NCBI GenBank assembly: GCA_009746045.1
Contig: RPFO01001852.1
Location: forward strand, 1 to 30,988
Direction: 5' to 3'
Source of the DNA: Mesostigma viride
Taxonomy: Eukaryota > Streptophyta > Mesostigmatophyceae > Mesostigmatales > Mesostigmataceae
Length of the DNA stretch: 30,988 bases
Positions 22,535 to 30,638 of the stretch are shown here, in pieces. Each line of letters starts with the position of its first letter. Within the stretch, counting starts at the first letter, position 1. The notes beneath the pieces were generated by a model. That model worked only from the letters and a program-made list of their open reading frames with translations, ran no database searches and was not told the origin of the DNA. A program made the translations under genes and the position numbers.

Positions 22535-23246
22535 TCCTCATTCGCGGGCTCGATCGTTGGCGCGCCGCCTTCGAGGATGATGGAGTTCGGAACGGCACCC
22601 TCTTGCACGTCCCCGGCCTCTCCGCGTGCTCCGGCCTCCTTGCTCTCTTGGATGCGCCGCTGGTTAAACTCCTTCGTCTTCAACCGGTCCGTGTGGTACT
22701 TGCCCATGATCTTCTCGAGACGCTCGTCGATGTACCGATGCTTGATTCCGGCCCGGATGTCGTCCGGAAGTGGGAGTACCAGCCAATTATACATCGACAC
22801 GACGAAGATGTCAAAGTTCGGGTCGGCGTCCATGATCTTCTTGGCCTGCTCCTCGGCCGCGTCGATCGTGTCGAACACGCCCCGGACTTTGAGTGCCATG
22901 TGGTTGGCAGCGGGGGGACGACCAGGCTGACGACGGCGAAGTTCTGCCCGGGAACGTGTATGCTCGCCGGGTCCTCCTTCGCGTCCACGACGACTTGCTT
23001 CTGAACGAGTTCGGTGACATCCGCGGTGTCGACCGGCTTGGACGAGGGTTTGAGGCTCGTGTCTGGCTCTATCACTATGGCGGACGACGCTGTCGGGACC
23101 GCGTCCGTCTCCCCGGGCATCTTCCCTGTCTTCTGGTACTCGAGGTGCTCCTCCTCCGAGAGGATCAGCGGCGCCCCGACGCTCACGTTCATCATCTTTC
23201 CAGGGGCAGGAGCAGTAGTCATCGTTTCGGCAACTCTGGCGGTCAT
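22531..23246 (-). CDS. Conserved NCLDV-type protein (DUF5832-like), frame-broken
   Basis: The frame from ATG 23246 ends its protein-like part at 'GQNFAVVSLVVPP'. The other frame, whose first ATG is at 22899 ('MALKVRGVFDTIDAAEEQAKK'), continues it to the stop at 22531. The join lies at the G run 22912-22917, where one more base restores a single protein of about 238 residues. The order 'GQNFAVVSLV...ALKVRGVF.T...A...A......FDIFVVSMYNWL' matches a conserved NCLDV protein family that I recall as DUF5832. Its role is unknown; such proteins have been seen in virions. The N-terminus is Thr/Pro-rich and the C-terminus acidic. The family call is from memory. Confidence 0.66.
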
Positions 23247-23287
23247 ATTTTTTACTCTGGGTCTAACGCGCGCTCCATGGCACGGAT

Positions 23288-23800
23288 CTAAGGGTCCATA
23301 ATGCGGTCGATGATGATGGGGTGATCGCGGTTGTTGCGAAGGGACTCCACCGTGTACTCCTGCAGGGGGTTGACGAAGGAGCCGAGGTTGGACTCTCCCA
23401 AGGCCACGGAGACAAGTTTCTCGAAGTATTCGGTGTTCCTATAAAAGTCCCTGTCCCGGACAAGCTTCTGCCACAAATCGCGGTTGAGTTCTTCCACGAG
23501 GTCCCACTTGTCCTCGCAACTCTTGCGCGTCACCGCGCGTCTTTCGAGAAGCCGGATGTCCTTCCTCGATTCGTACACGGCTCTCGCCTTGTAGATGACC
23601 GCGTCCAGAGGAACGCCCGCTTTGAACGCGCATTTGAACTTGAACCGGATGCTGTCTATGTTGGATTGGGACAAAAAGTAGCGGTACACGGGATACGTGT
23701 CTTCCACCAAGCGTTTGTCGCTGATGCGACCGATCGCGGTCGTGGACCCGCCCGTGAAATCCGCGTACGAGGCGTTGGGAGGCACGTTTATGGGGATCAT
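23288..23800 (-). CDS. Hypothetical protein, possible small capsid-associated protein
   Basis: 170 residues, soluble, helical and charged. The order 'YFLSQSNIDSIRFKF...DAVIYKARAVYES....WDLVEELNRDLWQKLVRDRDFY' loosely recalls a short conserved NCLDV protein with an 'LF...NI..IQ' start and a 'V..LN..V' middle, sometimes found in capsids. The match is weak and unproven. ATG 23800 is 39 bp from the start of the divergent RuvC gene, and the gap between them must hold both promoters. Confidence 0.6.
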   Translation of the reverse strand: MIPINVPPNASYADFTGGSTTAIGRISDKRLVEDTYPVYRYFLSQSNIDSIRFKFKCAFKAGVPLDAVIYKARAVYESRKDIRLLERRAVTRKSCEDKWDLVEELNRDLWQKLVRDRDFYRNTEYFEKLVSVALGESNLGSFVNPLQEYTVESLRNNRDHPIIIDRIMDP

Positions 23801-23839
23801 GAAGATATGTGTACTATACTACTACGACGAAAGTTCGCG

Positions 23840-24433
23840 ATGACGATCATTCTGAGCTTCGACGTTGGTATCGCAAACCTCGCCTACTGCTTACTAAAAG
23901 ACACGGAGGGGGAGCCGAACGAGTACGCGGGAGGGGCGAGTTTCGAGATACTGGGGTGGGAGGTGATCGACTTGAGAGGAGCCACGCTCGAGGACGCTTG
24001 CAAGAACCTTGCATCTGAGCTGTTCAAGCGAATCGCGTCACTCGGCGTGGCGGATCTCGTGCTCATCGAACGACAGACGAAGACGAACGTGAAAATGAAG
24101 GTGATCAGCCACGTCATTCAAGCGTTTTTTGATACACACGTCCTTTACCGTCCGAGCGCGGTAGACGCGTACAAAGAGATGCGCGTTGAATTTGCGTCAC
24201 CGACGCAAAAGCTGAAGGTCTACACCGGGCCGGAAATACCATGCACTATCAAGAACAAGTATAGGTACAACAAAAAGGTCGCTGTCGAGCAAACGGCCAA
24301 GATCCTGGCGAAATACCCTGTTCACATGAACTACTTCCACTCGCTCCAGAAGAAAGACGACGCCGCCGACTCGTTCCTCCAAGGTCTCGCGAGGTTGAAG
24401 AGGAAACCGGCCCCGAAAGAGGTTTCGCTGTGA
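23840..24433 (+). CDS. RuvC-like Holliday junction resolvase (poxvirus A22 type)
   Basis: 197 residues from ATG 23840. RNase H-fold resolvase signature: D8 in 'SFDVGIANLAYCL', E77 in 'LVLIERQ', and D173/D174/D177 in 'KKDDAADSF' form the expected acidic metal-binding centre. Poxvirus A22-type enzymes cut branched DNA to resolve replication concatemers before packaging, and homologues occur across NCLDV. The length is usual. A frame open far upstream on this strand runs antisense to the 23288-23800 gene and is not used. It is followed 73 bp later by the YqaJ exonuclease gene, a likely functional pair. Confidence 0.88.
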   Translation: MTIILSFDVGIANLAYCLLKDTEGEPNEYAGGASFEILGWEVIDLRGATLEDACKNLASELFKRIASLGVADLVLIERQTKTNVKMKVISHVIQAFFDTHVLYRPSAVDAYKEMRVEFASPTQKLKVYTGPEIPCTIKNKYRYNKKVAVEQTAKILAKYPVHMNYFHSLQKKDDAADSFLQGLARLKRKPAPKEVSL

Positions 24434-24506
24434 GCTCGTTACGTGAGCGTGAATAATTGTGTGCATCTCGTACTAGTGGCGCAAGCTGACGCGTTTCCTG
24501 GCGACC

Positions 24507-25370
24507 ATGGCGGAAAAGGGGATGCACCCGGCGGTTTCGGAACTTTTAAAGATAAAGTCCCCCCCGCAGCGGACCCCCGAATGGTTCGCAATACGCGACA
24601 AAATGTTGACGGCGTCGGACCTAGCCGCCGCGATAGGGTGGAACCCGTACCAAAGTCGGAACAAACTCTTGCGCAAGAAGCTCGGGGACTCGAGGTACGT
24701 CTTCCAGGGGAACGCCGCGACGAGGTGGGGGAACGACCACGAGGACATCGCGGCTCAGGAGTACAGCAAAAAGACGGGAAAGAAGTGCCTTGAGTTCGGA
24801 CTCATTTCGCACCCCCTTCACCCTTGGCTCGGCGGGAGCCCTGATCGCGTTACGACGGACGGCATCCTCGTGGAGATCAAGTGCCCTATTCGTCGCAAGA
24901 TCACGCACGAATGTCCCAAGTACTACATCCCCCAAGTCCAGATCCTGCTGGAGATCCTGAACCTCGAGGTCGCCCACTTCGTTCAATACGCACCGCCTAC
25001 CACGTGGAGCGAGCAGGTATTGGATATTCTCGAGATCAGGAGGGACAGGGAGTGGTTTCGGCGGTTCTTTCCCGCGATGCAGAAGTTCCGGAACGAGTGG
25101 ATGGAAATCGACGCAAAAGGCGGGCTGGAGTACTTGGACAAGACGGGCGCGTTTTCGGCGTCTAGTTCGGATTCGGACAATGCCACCCCGCGGCAGGTCA
25201 AGAGGAAGATGGTAGAAGTCGACATCGAAGGCCCTCCTCGGGCCGCGGACGAATTCCCGTTCGTGGAAAAGAAACAAAAGGAGCCTTCGCCTCCTCCGTG
25301 CCAGGCGCCAGCTCCGGCACAAGAAGAGGTGGCCACTATCCACAACTTCACCTTCTGGAGATCTGCATGA
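24507..25370 (+). CDS. YqaJ/lambda-type exonuclease
   Basis: 287 residues. The PD-(D/E)xK nuclease core is visible: 'RTPEWFAIRDKMLTASDLA' at the start (typical YqaJ 'R..EW...R...iTaSd'), then E79 in 'RWGNDHED', D113 in 'GGSPDRV', E123-x-K125 in 'LVEIKCP', and Q143/Q145 in 'YYIPQVQ'. Such enzymes digest dsDNA 5' to 3' to give 3' single strands for recombination, and NCLDV homologues are common. The C-terminal 70 residues are low-complexity (Ser/Asp, then Lys, then Pro/Ala) and carry a possible nuclear signal (VKRKM). Its stop overlaps the next ATG as ATGA. Confidence 0.9.
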   Translation: MAEKGMHPAVSELLKIKSPPQRTPEWFAIRDKMLTASDLAAAIGWNPYQSRNKLLRKKLGDSRYVFQGNAATRWGNDHEDIAAQEYSKKTGKKCLEFGLISHPLHPWLGGSPDRVTTDGILVEIKCPIRRKITHECPKYYIPQVQILLEILNLEVAHFVQYAPPTTWSEQVLDILEIRRDREWFRRFFPAMQKFRNEWMEIDAKGGLEYLDKTGAFSASSSDSDNATPRQVKRKMVEVDIEGPPRAADEFPFVEKKQKEPSPPPCQAPAPAQEEVATIHNFTFWRSA

Positions 25371-25567
25371 GAGTGCCTAGACATATCATCGTGGGGATGA
25401 ACGACAAGAAACCGACCGCGATAAAGACTCTACTAGGCATGTTCTGCATGACCGACGCCTCGGAAGGTCGAGCGGGGATCATGGTCGTACCGATAAAAAG
25501 ACAGATGGTTCCGAACGCGAATGTGTCCCATGTCAATTTTAGGCACTGCGTGATCATTTACAATTAA
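25367..25567 (+). CDS. Hypothetical small protein (66 aa)
   Basis: The ATG lies in an ATGA overlap with the exonuclease stop; an internal ATG at 25397 is an alternative. First codon positions are strongly purine-rich, as expected for coding sequence. The product is basic ('VPIKRQMVPN') and not recognised. An antisense frame (25557-25348) encodes two hydrophobic stretches and has an AT-rich leader. I judge it less likely, but cannot exclude it. Confidence 0.5.
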   Translation: MRVPRHIIVGMNDKKPTAIKTLLGMFCMTDASEGRAGIMVVPIKRQMVPNANVSHVNFRHCVIIYN

Positions 25568-25568
25568 T

Positions 25569-26867
25569 TTATTTAAAGAATTCATTTCCGAATACAAACT
25601 CGCGCATTCTCTGCGCGTTCTCGTCGCTCTTCCCTACCCAGTCGAACGGCCTACTGACGAACGTGCTGATATCCGGCAAGGTCAGCGTCTGGATATCAAA
25701 GAGTGTCCATATGGCTTGAAACATCGCCCCCCTGGGCTCTGAATTGATTACGCGTCCAAACGCGGCTTCGGCGCTGTCGCTAAGCCGCTCAAACTCGGCG
25801 ATCTTAACTTCTTTGGCGCCGCGTTCGGCGATCGTTTTCTGCTGGTCGCGCTCGTTGATGAGAATGGCGAGCATTTTGTCCATTGCCTTGTGGCTCGCCT
25901 CTTTCAGCCCGTTCTTCAATAAACTGTCCGAAGCTTCCATGATCGGCCCCAACGCCTTCCCCCCCAACGGTTCCAGCTTGTACTTTTCGGCGCTCAGCCA
26001 ATCGATCACCTTTTGGGTGTTCTTTTCCGCGTCCAGCCGCACCCACGCGTAGAGGTCGGGGACGTAGGCGTCGAACTTATCCTTGACCCCCATGTCGGTC
26101 AAAAACACCGCGACCGCAGAGGCCGAACGGCCGGACCCTCCAGGAGCCGTCAAGTAGGTCGTGAAGGGTTTGAAGATAGACGCCCATTGGGCTCTAAATT
26201 CGTTGACCTCGTTGTTCGCCTGCTCGCGGACCTTCGAACCCTCTGTCAAGTTGTCGCGGATGCTCCGGAGCCTGTCCGCCTCTGCATCGTACGTCTTCGT
26301 GAAGGCGGCCGTGAGTTTGGAAGTAAGGTCCCTGGCGGAGAACTTGAAAATCTCGCGAAACATACGTTGGACGTACGACATGGTTTGAACGGACGCGGTC
26401 TCTAGCCCCGTTTTCGCCGCGGTCTGTTGAACGGCTGCGATGTCGGCTGTGGACGGCATGCCGATCGCATCGTCCGTTGCCGCGATATTGCCACGGATGA
26501 GTTCCATCAGTTTCTTCACTTTCGGGTCTGACTCGTCACCTCCCGTCGCGACCATCGCCTTCGTGAGCTCGTCCGTCAGTTCCTTGACGGACATTTCTTC
26601 TAGAGGCTTCGTTTTTCCGGCGGTCACCTCTGCGATGAGTTCTTGCGCCCGCTTCTTCGCCGCCTCCTCCTCGGCGGCTTTGGCCTTCGCTTCCGCTTCC
26701 GCTTCCGCTTTTGCCTTGGCCGCTTTTGCCTCCTCTTCCTTTCGCGTCTCCTCTTCGGTATCGGCAGGATCCTCTTCGGAATCCTTCTTTCCGATCACGC
26801 CCGCTTGCCACAAAATAAGTACGACTAGAACCGGGACGAGTACCAGCAGCAAAAGCGCGGCGGACAT
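25569..26867 (-). CDS. Signal-anchored protein with Ala/Glu/Lys coiled coil (432 aa)
   Basis: An N-terminal transmembrane helix at residues about 3-22 (AALLLLVLVPVLVVLILWQA) is followed by a highly charged Glu/Lys/Ala helix (about 30-75). A long helical soluble domain follows. Type II or inner-membrane topology with a large exposed domain suggests a virion structural protein. No family is recognised. It is the last gene of a minus-strand block (28944 to 25569) with short gaps. Confidence 0.72.
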   Translation of the reverse strand: MSAALLLLVLVPVLVVLILWQAGVIGKKDSEEDPADTEEETRKEEEAKAAKAKAEAEAEAKAKAAEEEAAKKRAQELIAEVTAGKTKPLEEMSVKELTDELTKAMVATGGDESDPKVKKLMELIRGNIAATDDAIGMPSTADIAAVQQTAAKTGLETASVQTMSYVQRMFREIFKFSARDLTSKLTAAFTKTYDAEADRLRSIRDNLTEGSKVREQANNEVNEFRAQWASIFKPFTTYLTAPGGSGRSASAVAVFLTDMGVKDKFDAYVPDLYAWVRLDAEKNTQKVIDWLSAEKYKLEPLGGKALGPIMEASDSLLKNGLKEASHKAMDKMLAILINERDQQKTIAERGAKEVKIAEFERLSDSAEAAFGRVINSEPRGAMFQAIWTLFDIQTLTLPDISTFVSRPFDWVGKSDENAQRMREFVFGNEFFK

Positions 26868-26895
26868 CGGGTCTGGTATACAAATCGGTAAGACA

Positions 26896-27693
26896 TTATA
26901 TGGGGAAACGCGTCGGCTGGACTGTTGCGATATCTTGTTGGAACGCCGCGTATGCGAAACCGAACATGGGGAGTGGGAATGTGTGACGCAGCATCCCCGT
27001 AAGATCGCCGAACGTGGTCGGCTTTCCGGGATAAAACGGGCGCTTTGGGTCCCACAAGTCCACGTATCCCGTGTGTTTCGGGTGCATGTCCCATTCGGTA
27101 TTGAACTCCGCCTTCACAGGGAACGGGGCTTTGCGGTTCAACGTGTACGCCTCCATGTCGCTCCGCCTGTATTGGTCATATCCTCCGTCGGATATCCCGC
27201 CATGGATATACACGATATTGTCTCCGTACCCGTTCAGGTCCGCCGCCGTGACTCCCGGGCGGTACAACGACACGACGGCGTCATACGAACACACCACCGC
27301 AGGCGTTCGAGGGATGACGGTGCCCCGTTTCGGCCCGGCGATGAACTTTCCGAGAAGTTGAGACATGAGGGATCCGTCGACGGGGTCGTGGAGAAGCACG
27401 TTGCAGTTATCGACGAGACCCGAGGTGTTGAAAGTCACGGGATAGGTACTCGCACAGCCGGTGTAAGGGCAGTACGTGACACTGTTCCCAAAGATGTGGA
27501 CGACTTCGCGTTTTTCCATCACCGTCTTGGGGATGACCAGCAACGAAGACTGGACAGGGACGACGATTACGTCGTCGACGGATTTCAGGTATGGCGGCGG
27601 CGTTTCGTTGAAGATGGGGTCGTGGATGGGCGGAATGCGGTTCACGGAGATGGTCTTGGGGTTGGCTTCGAATCTTCCGCGAATGAGACTCAT
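26896..27693 (-). CDS. Hypothetical protein (265 aa), probable virion component
   Basis: A soluble, beta-rich and Pro/Tyr-rich protein without transmembrane helix. Segments such as 'RIPPIHDPIFNETPPPYLKS' and 'CPYTGCASTYPVTF' show no known motif. ATG 27693 is preceded by an AT-rich element (aatattaa), and the stop of the next upstream gene is immediately adjacent. A capsid-associated role is a guess from composition and neighbourhood. Confidence 0.65.
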   Translation of the reverse strand: MSLIRGRFEANPKTISVNRIPPIHDPIFNETPPPYLKSVDDVIVVPVQSSLLVIPKTVMEKREVVHIFGNSVTYCPYTGCASTYPVTFNTSGLVDNCNVLLHDPVDGSLMSQLLGKFIAGPKRGTVIPRTPAVVCSYDAVVSLYRPGVTAADLNGYGDNIVYIHGGISDGGYDQYRRSDMEAYTLNRKAPFPVKAEFNTEWDMHPKHTGYVDLWDPKRPFYPGKPTTFGDLTGMLRHTFPLPMFGFAYAAFQQDIATVQPTRFPI

Positions 27694-27936
27694 TTAATAT
27701 TCAGGTCGAATATATTCAGGAGCGACGGAATTGTCTCGCACGTAATCCGCGAAAGAAGCGAACGTCGCGAGGCCCAAGAAAGGTAGACCCGTGGCCGCGA
27801 CCATCTCCTTCAAAGCCAGGTAGAGGTTCAAGAGGTCGTCGCGGTAGTGGCTCTGAAACGCGTCTGGGAGGTCGTCTTGGGTCGCCTCTAGGATATCATT
27901 CGTTGGGTCGACGATCGGGAGGGCTAGCGTGTCCAT
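27694..27936 (-). CDS. Hypothetical small acidic protein (80 aa)
   Basis: ATG 27936 is chosen; it overlaps the stop of the upstream 63-residue gene by 13 bp. The frame is open further upstream but without coding character. The N-terminal half is acidic ('VDPTNDILEATQDDLPD'), and a moderately hydrophobic segment lies near residues 48-64 (GLPFLGLATFASF). Its stop abuts the start of the next gene, so the three minus-strand genes are tightly linked. Confidence 0.58.
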   Translation of the reverse strand: MDTLALPIVDPTNDILEATQDDLPDAFQSHYRDDLLNLYLALKEMVAATGLPFLGLATFASFADYVRDNSVAPEYIRPEY

Positions 27937-28115
27937 GTCAGCGAGTACGTGTACAGCGCGGCTATCAACGCCACGATCCAGAAAGGGAGCAACGTCTCTT
28001 CGGGTCCGATGCCAAACGGAATAGGGCGCCCGTCTTCCTTGAACATGCAACGCGGCCGGAATACCAGCAGCATGTACGTTACGAAGAAATAAACCACCAC
28101 GGACAAAGCGCGCAT
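27924..28115 (-). CDS. Two-helix membrane protein (63 aa)
   Basis: Two hydrophobic helices at about 4-20 (LSVVVYFFVTYMLLVF) and 42-59 (LLPFWIVALIAALYTYSL) are joined by a charged loop. ATG 28115 follows an AT-rich leader. It overlaps the next gene by 13 bp. No family is recognised. Its size and topology fit small virion-membrane proteins of NCLDV. Confidence 0.65.
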   Translation of the reverse strand: MRALSVVVYFFVTYMLLVFRPRCMFKEDGRPIPFGIGPEETLLPFWIVALIAALYTYSLTWTR

Positions 28116-28146
28116 CCTTTGATTGATATAGTTCAGCGAGAAGTTT

Positions 28147-28944
28147 TTACTTCATTATCCTTACACCTTGAATCTCCTGGTCCTTGTGTATCGCGATCCT
28201 GTTGCTCCTCTCTTCGTCCTCGGTCTTGATTCGTTGGGCGTCTTTCTTCATCATTTCGCGCTTGTGGCTCCTCCTCACACTGGGTGGGATGCTAGGACCC
28301 TCGGAAATCAACCGGTCCAGAGTCAGGCGCAAAATGTGTATGAATTCGAACGGGTTGAGCCTGTGTTTTCGCGGCTTTGTCAATTCCGCGTCGACCTCGC
28401 GGTAAAAGGAGGAGAACTTGTGCACCATCTGCTTGTGTTGTTCCACCCTCTGCGCAAACCTCAGGAAGTTTTGTACCCCCGTCAATGCGGACGCCACCAT
28501 GCTAGCGACTCCTACGTAGATCGAAACGGGGTCTAGAGACGACTCCGCGTCCGGCTTCCGGCTAAACGAGATCGTCCCCGCGGTCGCCGTGAGCAAAATC
28601 GCTGGAAGAACGAGCAAGTTGTTGTAAAACTCGGCGCGCGCCGCGGACATATCGTGCATTTCGCGAAACGCAAGGGCCTTCTGCCCCCACGAGAAAACGA
28701 GCGTCTCTATGCTCGAAGACCACAGGCGTTCTGACGGGGTGAACTGCTGCCCCTCGTTGACCGTCTGTGGCACGCCCTCTCCGTACGTGTGATCTCGAAT
28801 TACGTACTGGTACACGCCTACATCGGACGCGGCGTGGTGGCTTACTCGATTTCTGACCGGGGACGGAAGGGGCGTTATTTCGTTCAGATTGCGAGGTACT
28901 TGGATGTGGAGAGGATGCGATTGGAGTTTGGAATCTCCGTCCAT
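28147..28944 (-). CDS. SLATT-like two-helix membrane protein
   Basis: 265 residues. The order matches the SLATT family as I recall it: a pre-helix 'SWGQKALAFREMHDMSAARAE', TM1 about 108-127 (NNLLVLPAILLTATAGTISF), TM2 about 140-158 (VSIYVGVASMVASALTGVQN), then 'FLRFAQRVEQHKQMVHKFSSFYREVDAELTKPR' and 'LDRLISEGPSIPP'. SLATT proteins are predicted pore-forming effectors in bacterial conflict systems, and related two-helix proteins are frequent in NCLDV. The C-terminus is basic and charged. ATG 28944 follows an AT-rich leader. Confidence 0.72.
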   Translation of the reverse strand: MDGDSKLQSHPLHIQVPRNLNEITPLPSPVRNRVSHHAASDVGVYQYVIRDHTYGEGVPQTVNEGQQFTPSERLWSSSIETLVFSWGQKALAFREMHDMSAARAEFYNNLLVLPAILLTATAGTISFSRKPDAESSLDPVSIYVGVASMVASALTGVQNFLRFAQRVEQHKQMVHKFSSFYREVDAELTKPRKHRLNPFEFIHILRLTLDRLISEGPSIPPSVRRSHKREMMKKDAQRIKTEDEERSNRIAIHKDQEIQGVRIMK

Positions 28945-29084
28945 TTGTTACAAATTAAGTTTTCATTTCAAAGAACATAGGCGAGCTAAGGATCCGTACA
29001 CGCCGACGTGCCGGTTTCTAGAAAGGTCCAAAGGACGCGTACAAACTCTCCGACTTCTTTTGTTGAGAGCGAGTGAAGAGCGAG
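28945..29084 (+). promoter_or_regulatory. Divergent intergenic region with TTCTAGAA
   Basis: 140 bp between the SLATT-like gene start and the small peptide gene. It holds an AT-rich stretch next to the minus-strand start and TTCTAGAA at 29016-29023 inside a 10-bp palindrome, 62 bp before ATG 29085. The same word occurs upstream of two other plus-strand genes. Confidence 0.45.
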
Positions 29085-29204
29085 ATGGAAGCATCCCTTC
29101 TCACCGCCTGTGTTTTCATGGTCGGCTTCTGGTTTTGCGCGACCTTCGCTTTCTACCACAACCACCTCACGCCGACAGAGGAAGGGAGAGACTTGACCGA
29201 GTAA
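29085..29204 (+). CDS. 39-residue single-helix membrane peptide
   Basis: ATG 29085 to TAA 29204. The first 24 residues are a hydrophobic, aromatic-rich helix (LLTACVFMVGFWFCATFAF), followed by a short polar tail ending 'GRDLTE'. The stop codon directly abuts the ATG of the primase gene (taaatg). Its size is typical of small NCLDV membrane proteins, and its close packing supports a real gene, but there is no homology evidence. Confidence 0.5.
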   Translation: MEASLLTACVFMVGFWFCATFAFYHNHLTPTEEGRDLTE

Positions 29205-30638
29205 ATGAAATGGCCGGCGTATTCTGCCGCGACGAGGTGGTTTAACTCCACCGAACGCTTTGTGGACTCCGCGGAGGAGTACACCCATCTTCTTCTCGAC
29301 GGATATGGCGGAGGGAAAGTCTTCGTCGACTCGGAAGACCTTCGCGAGCTGTACCGTTGCATCGCCCGGGATTTCGAGGAAGGAAACAAAAACTTCATCG
29401 TCGAGCAGAAATCTCGCCCCGTGTTCCCGTTCTTCTTGGACGTCGATTGCGAAGACGAAAGAGACATGTCCCAGGACATTTTGGAGAAATGGGTGCCGCT
29501 CATCCACGGCGTCGTGCAGGAGTGCGTTCAGAGGAGCGATACGACGAGTTTCCACGTCGTCGTCTGTCGAGCTCCGAACAAGGAGAAGGAAGGCCGCATC
29601 AAGTGCGGATTCCACATGCATTGGCCGGGCATACCCGTCGACCAGGACACGGCGCTGAAGTTGCGCGGGTTCATCGTGTCTCGCCTTCACTCGGAGTTTG
29701 GCCCGAGACCGGAAAACAACTCGTGGAACGCCGTAATCGATCCATCCATCATGATGGATAACGGACTCCGCATGCTGTTTTCTCTCAAGTGCTACAAGTG
29801 CTCCGGATGCGCCAAGAAGTTCAGGGTCCTCAACGACAAATTCAAAGACGGGTGCCAAGGAGGCGGTTCGAACGCTCGAGTTTGTCCTTGTCCTTTTTGC
29901 AGGGAAAAGGCCCAGATCCGCGACGGGTGCGACTGTTCGTATGGCAAAGTCCACGAGAACCGGCCATACTCGTGGGTGTATCAGCAGGAGGAAGGGGAGG
30001 ATCCGGACTACGATGCGCCGACCCCGTACGACCAGCTCCTCATCACGTCAGTCCGCATTTATGACGGAATGGACGTCCCGGTTGCTCGTATCGTCGCGCC
30101 TGACGACTTCGACCCCGACGTGGTGGAAAACCCCGGAACTCGCCACGGTCGTGGTCGCGGAAGAGCGCACCACGGTGGCGGACCGGCGCCTATCTTGTCC
30201 CCGTTCAACTCTGGCGCGCTTATCCCCAGGGATAGCGAGGAGTACAAAATGATCACCGCGCTGTTGCCGGGCGTCCGGCTAACGAACGCGTTCAAGGAGG
30301 GGGATGGGCGTTCGAGCGTCTACTGGGTATGGAGTAGGCACAGGCACTGCGAGAACAAGGGGAGCGAGCACGAGAGGAATAACGTGTGGTACGAGATCAA
30401 CACGAACGGCGTGTTTCAGAGATGCTTCGATTCCGAATGTCGAGGGTACCGCTCCGAACCGCGAAGGCTACCGATGGGGGTCACAGACCGGCTTTTCAGG
30501 ACACGACCGAGTGACATTGGAAGAAAAACGGAGTCCCCCATGTCGTCGGCCGGGGAGCGGCTGATGTACAGACTTGCGTACGACCCGAAGAAGGCGAGGG
30601 CTGGCAAGAAGGGAAAAAGAGCCCGGGGGGGATTCTAG
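29205..30638 (+). CDS. UL52-type archaeo-eukaryotic DNA primase
   Basis: 477 residues. AEP motifs are clear: 'FFLDVD' (D79, D81), 'SFHVVV' and 'KCGFHMHWP' (motif II region), and D179 in 'AVIDPSIMMDNGLRMLFS' (motif III). An internal Cys cluster follows (CYKCSGC...CPCPFC). The C-terminal UL52-type zinc site is C382, H389, C407 and C412 in 'HCENKGSEHE...QRCFDSEC', as in herpesvirus UL52-like primases. Primases make RNA primers on single-stranded DNA. This gene complements the D5 helicase at 18983, which lacks a primase domain. The C-terminus is basic (KKGKRARGG). ATG 29205 abuts the stop of the 39-residue gene. Confidence 0.92.
   Translation: MKWPAYSAATRWFNSTERFVDSAEEYTHLLLDGYGGGKVFVDSEDLRELYRCIARDFEEGNKNFIVEQKSRPVFPFFLDVDCEDERDMSQDILEKWVPLIHGVVQECVQRSDTTSFHVVVCRAPNKEKEGRIKCGFHMHWPGIPVDQDTALKLRGFIVSRLHSEFGPRPENNSWNAVIDPSIMMDNGLRMLFSLKCYKCSGCAKKFRVLNDKFKDGCQGGGSNARVCPCPFCREKAQIRDGCDCSYGKVHENRPYSWVYQQEEGEDPDYDAPTPYDQLLITSVRIYDGMDVPVARIVAPDDFDPDVVENPGTRHGRGRGRAHHGGGPAPILSPFNSGALIPRDSEEYKMITALLPGVRLTNAFKEGDGRSSVYWVWSRHRHCENKGSEHERNNVWYEINTNGVFQRCFDSECRGYRSEPRRLPMGVTDRLFRTRPSDIGRKTESPMSSAGERLMYRLAYDPKKARAGKKGKRARGGF

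Noticed and set aside
23321-23839. Long N-terminal extension of the RuvC frame
   Set aside because: It lies antisense to the 23288-23800 gene. The RuvC fold begins immediately after ATG 23840.
28986-29954. 322-residue minus-strand open frame
   Set aside because: It runs antisense through the UL52-type primase, whose motifs are unambiguous. GC-rich codons on the sense strand create open antisense frames.
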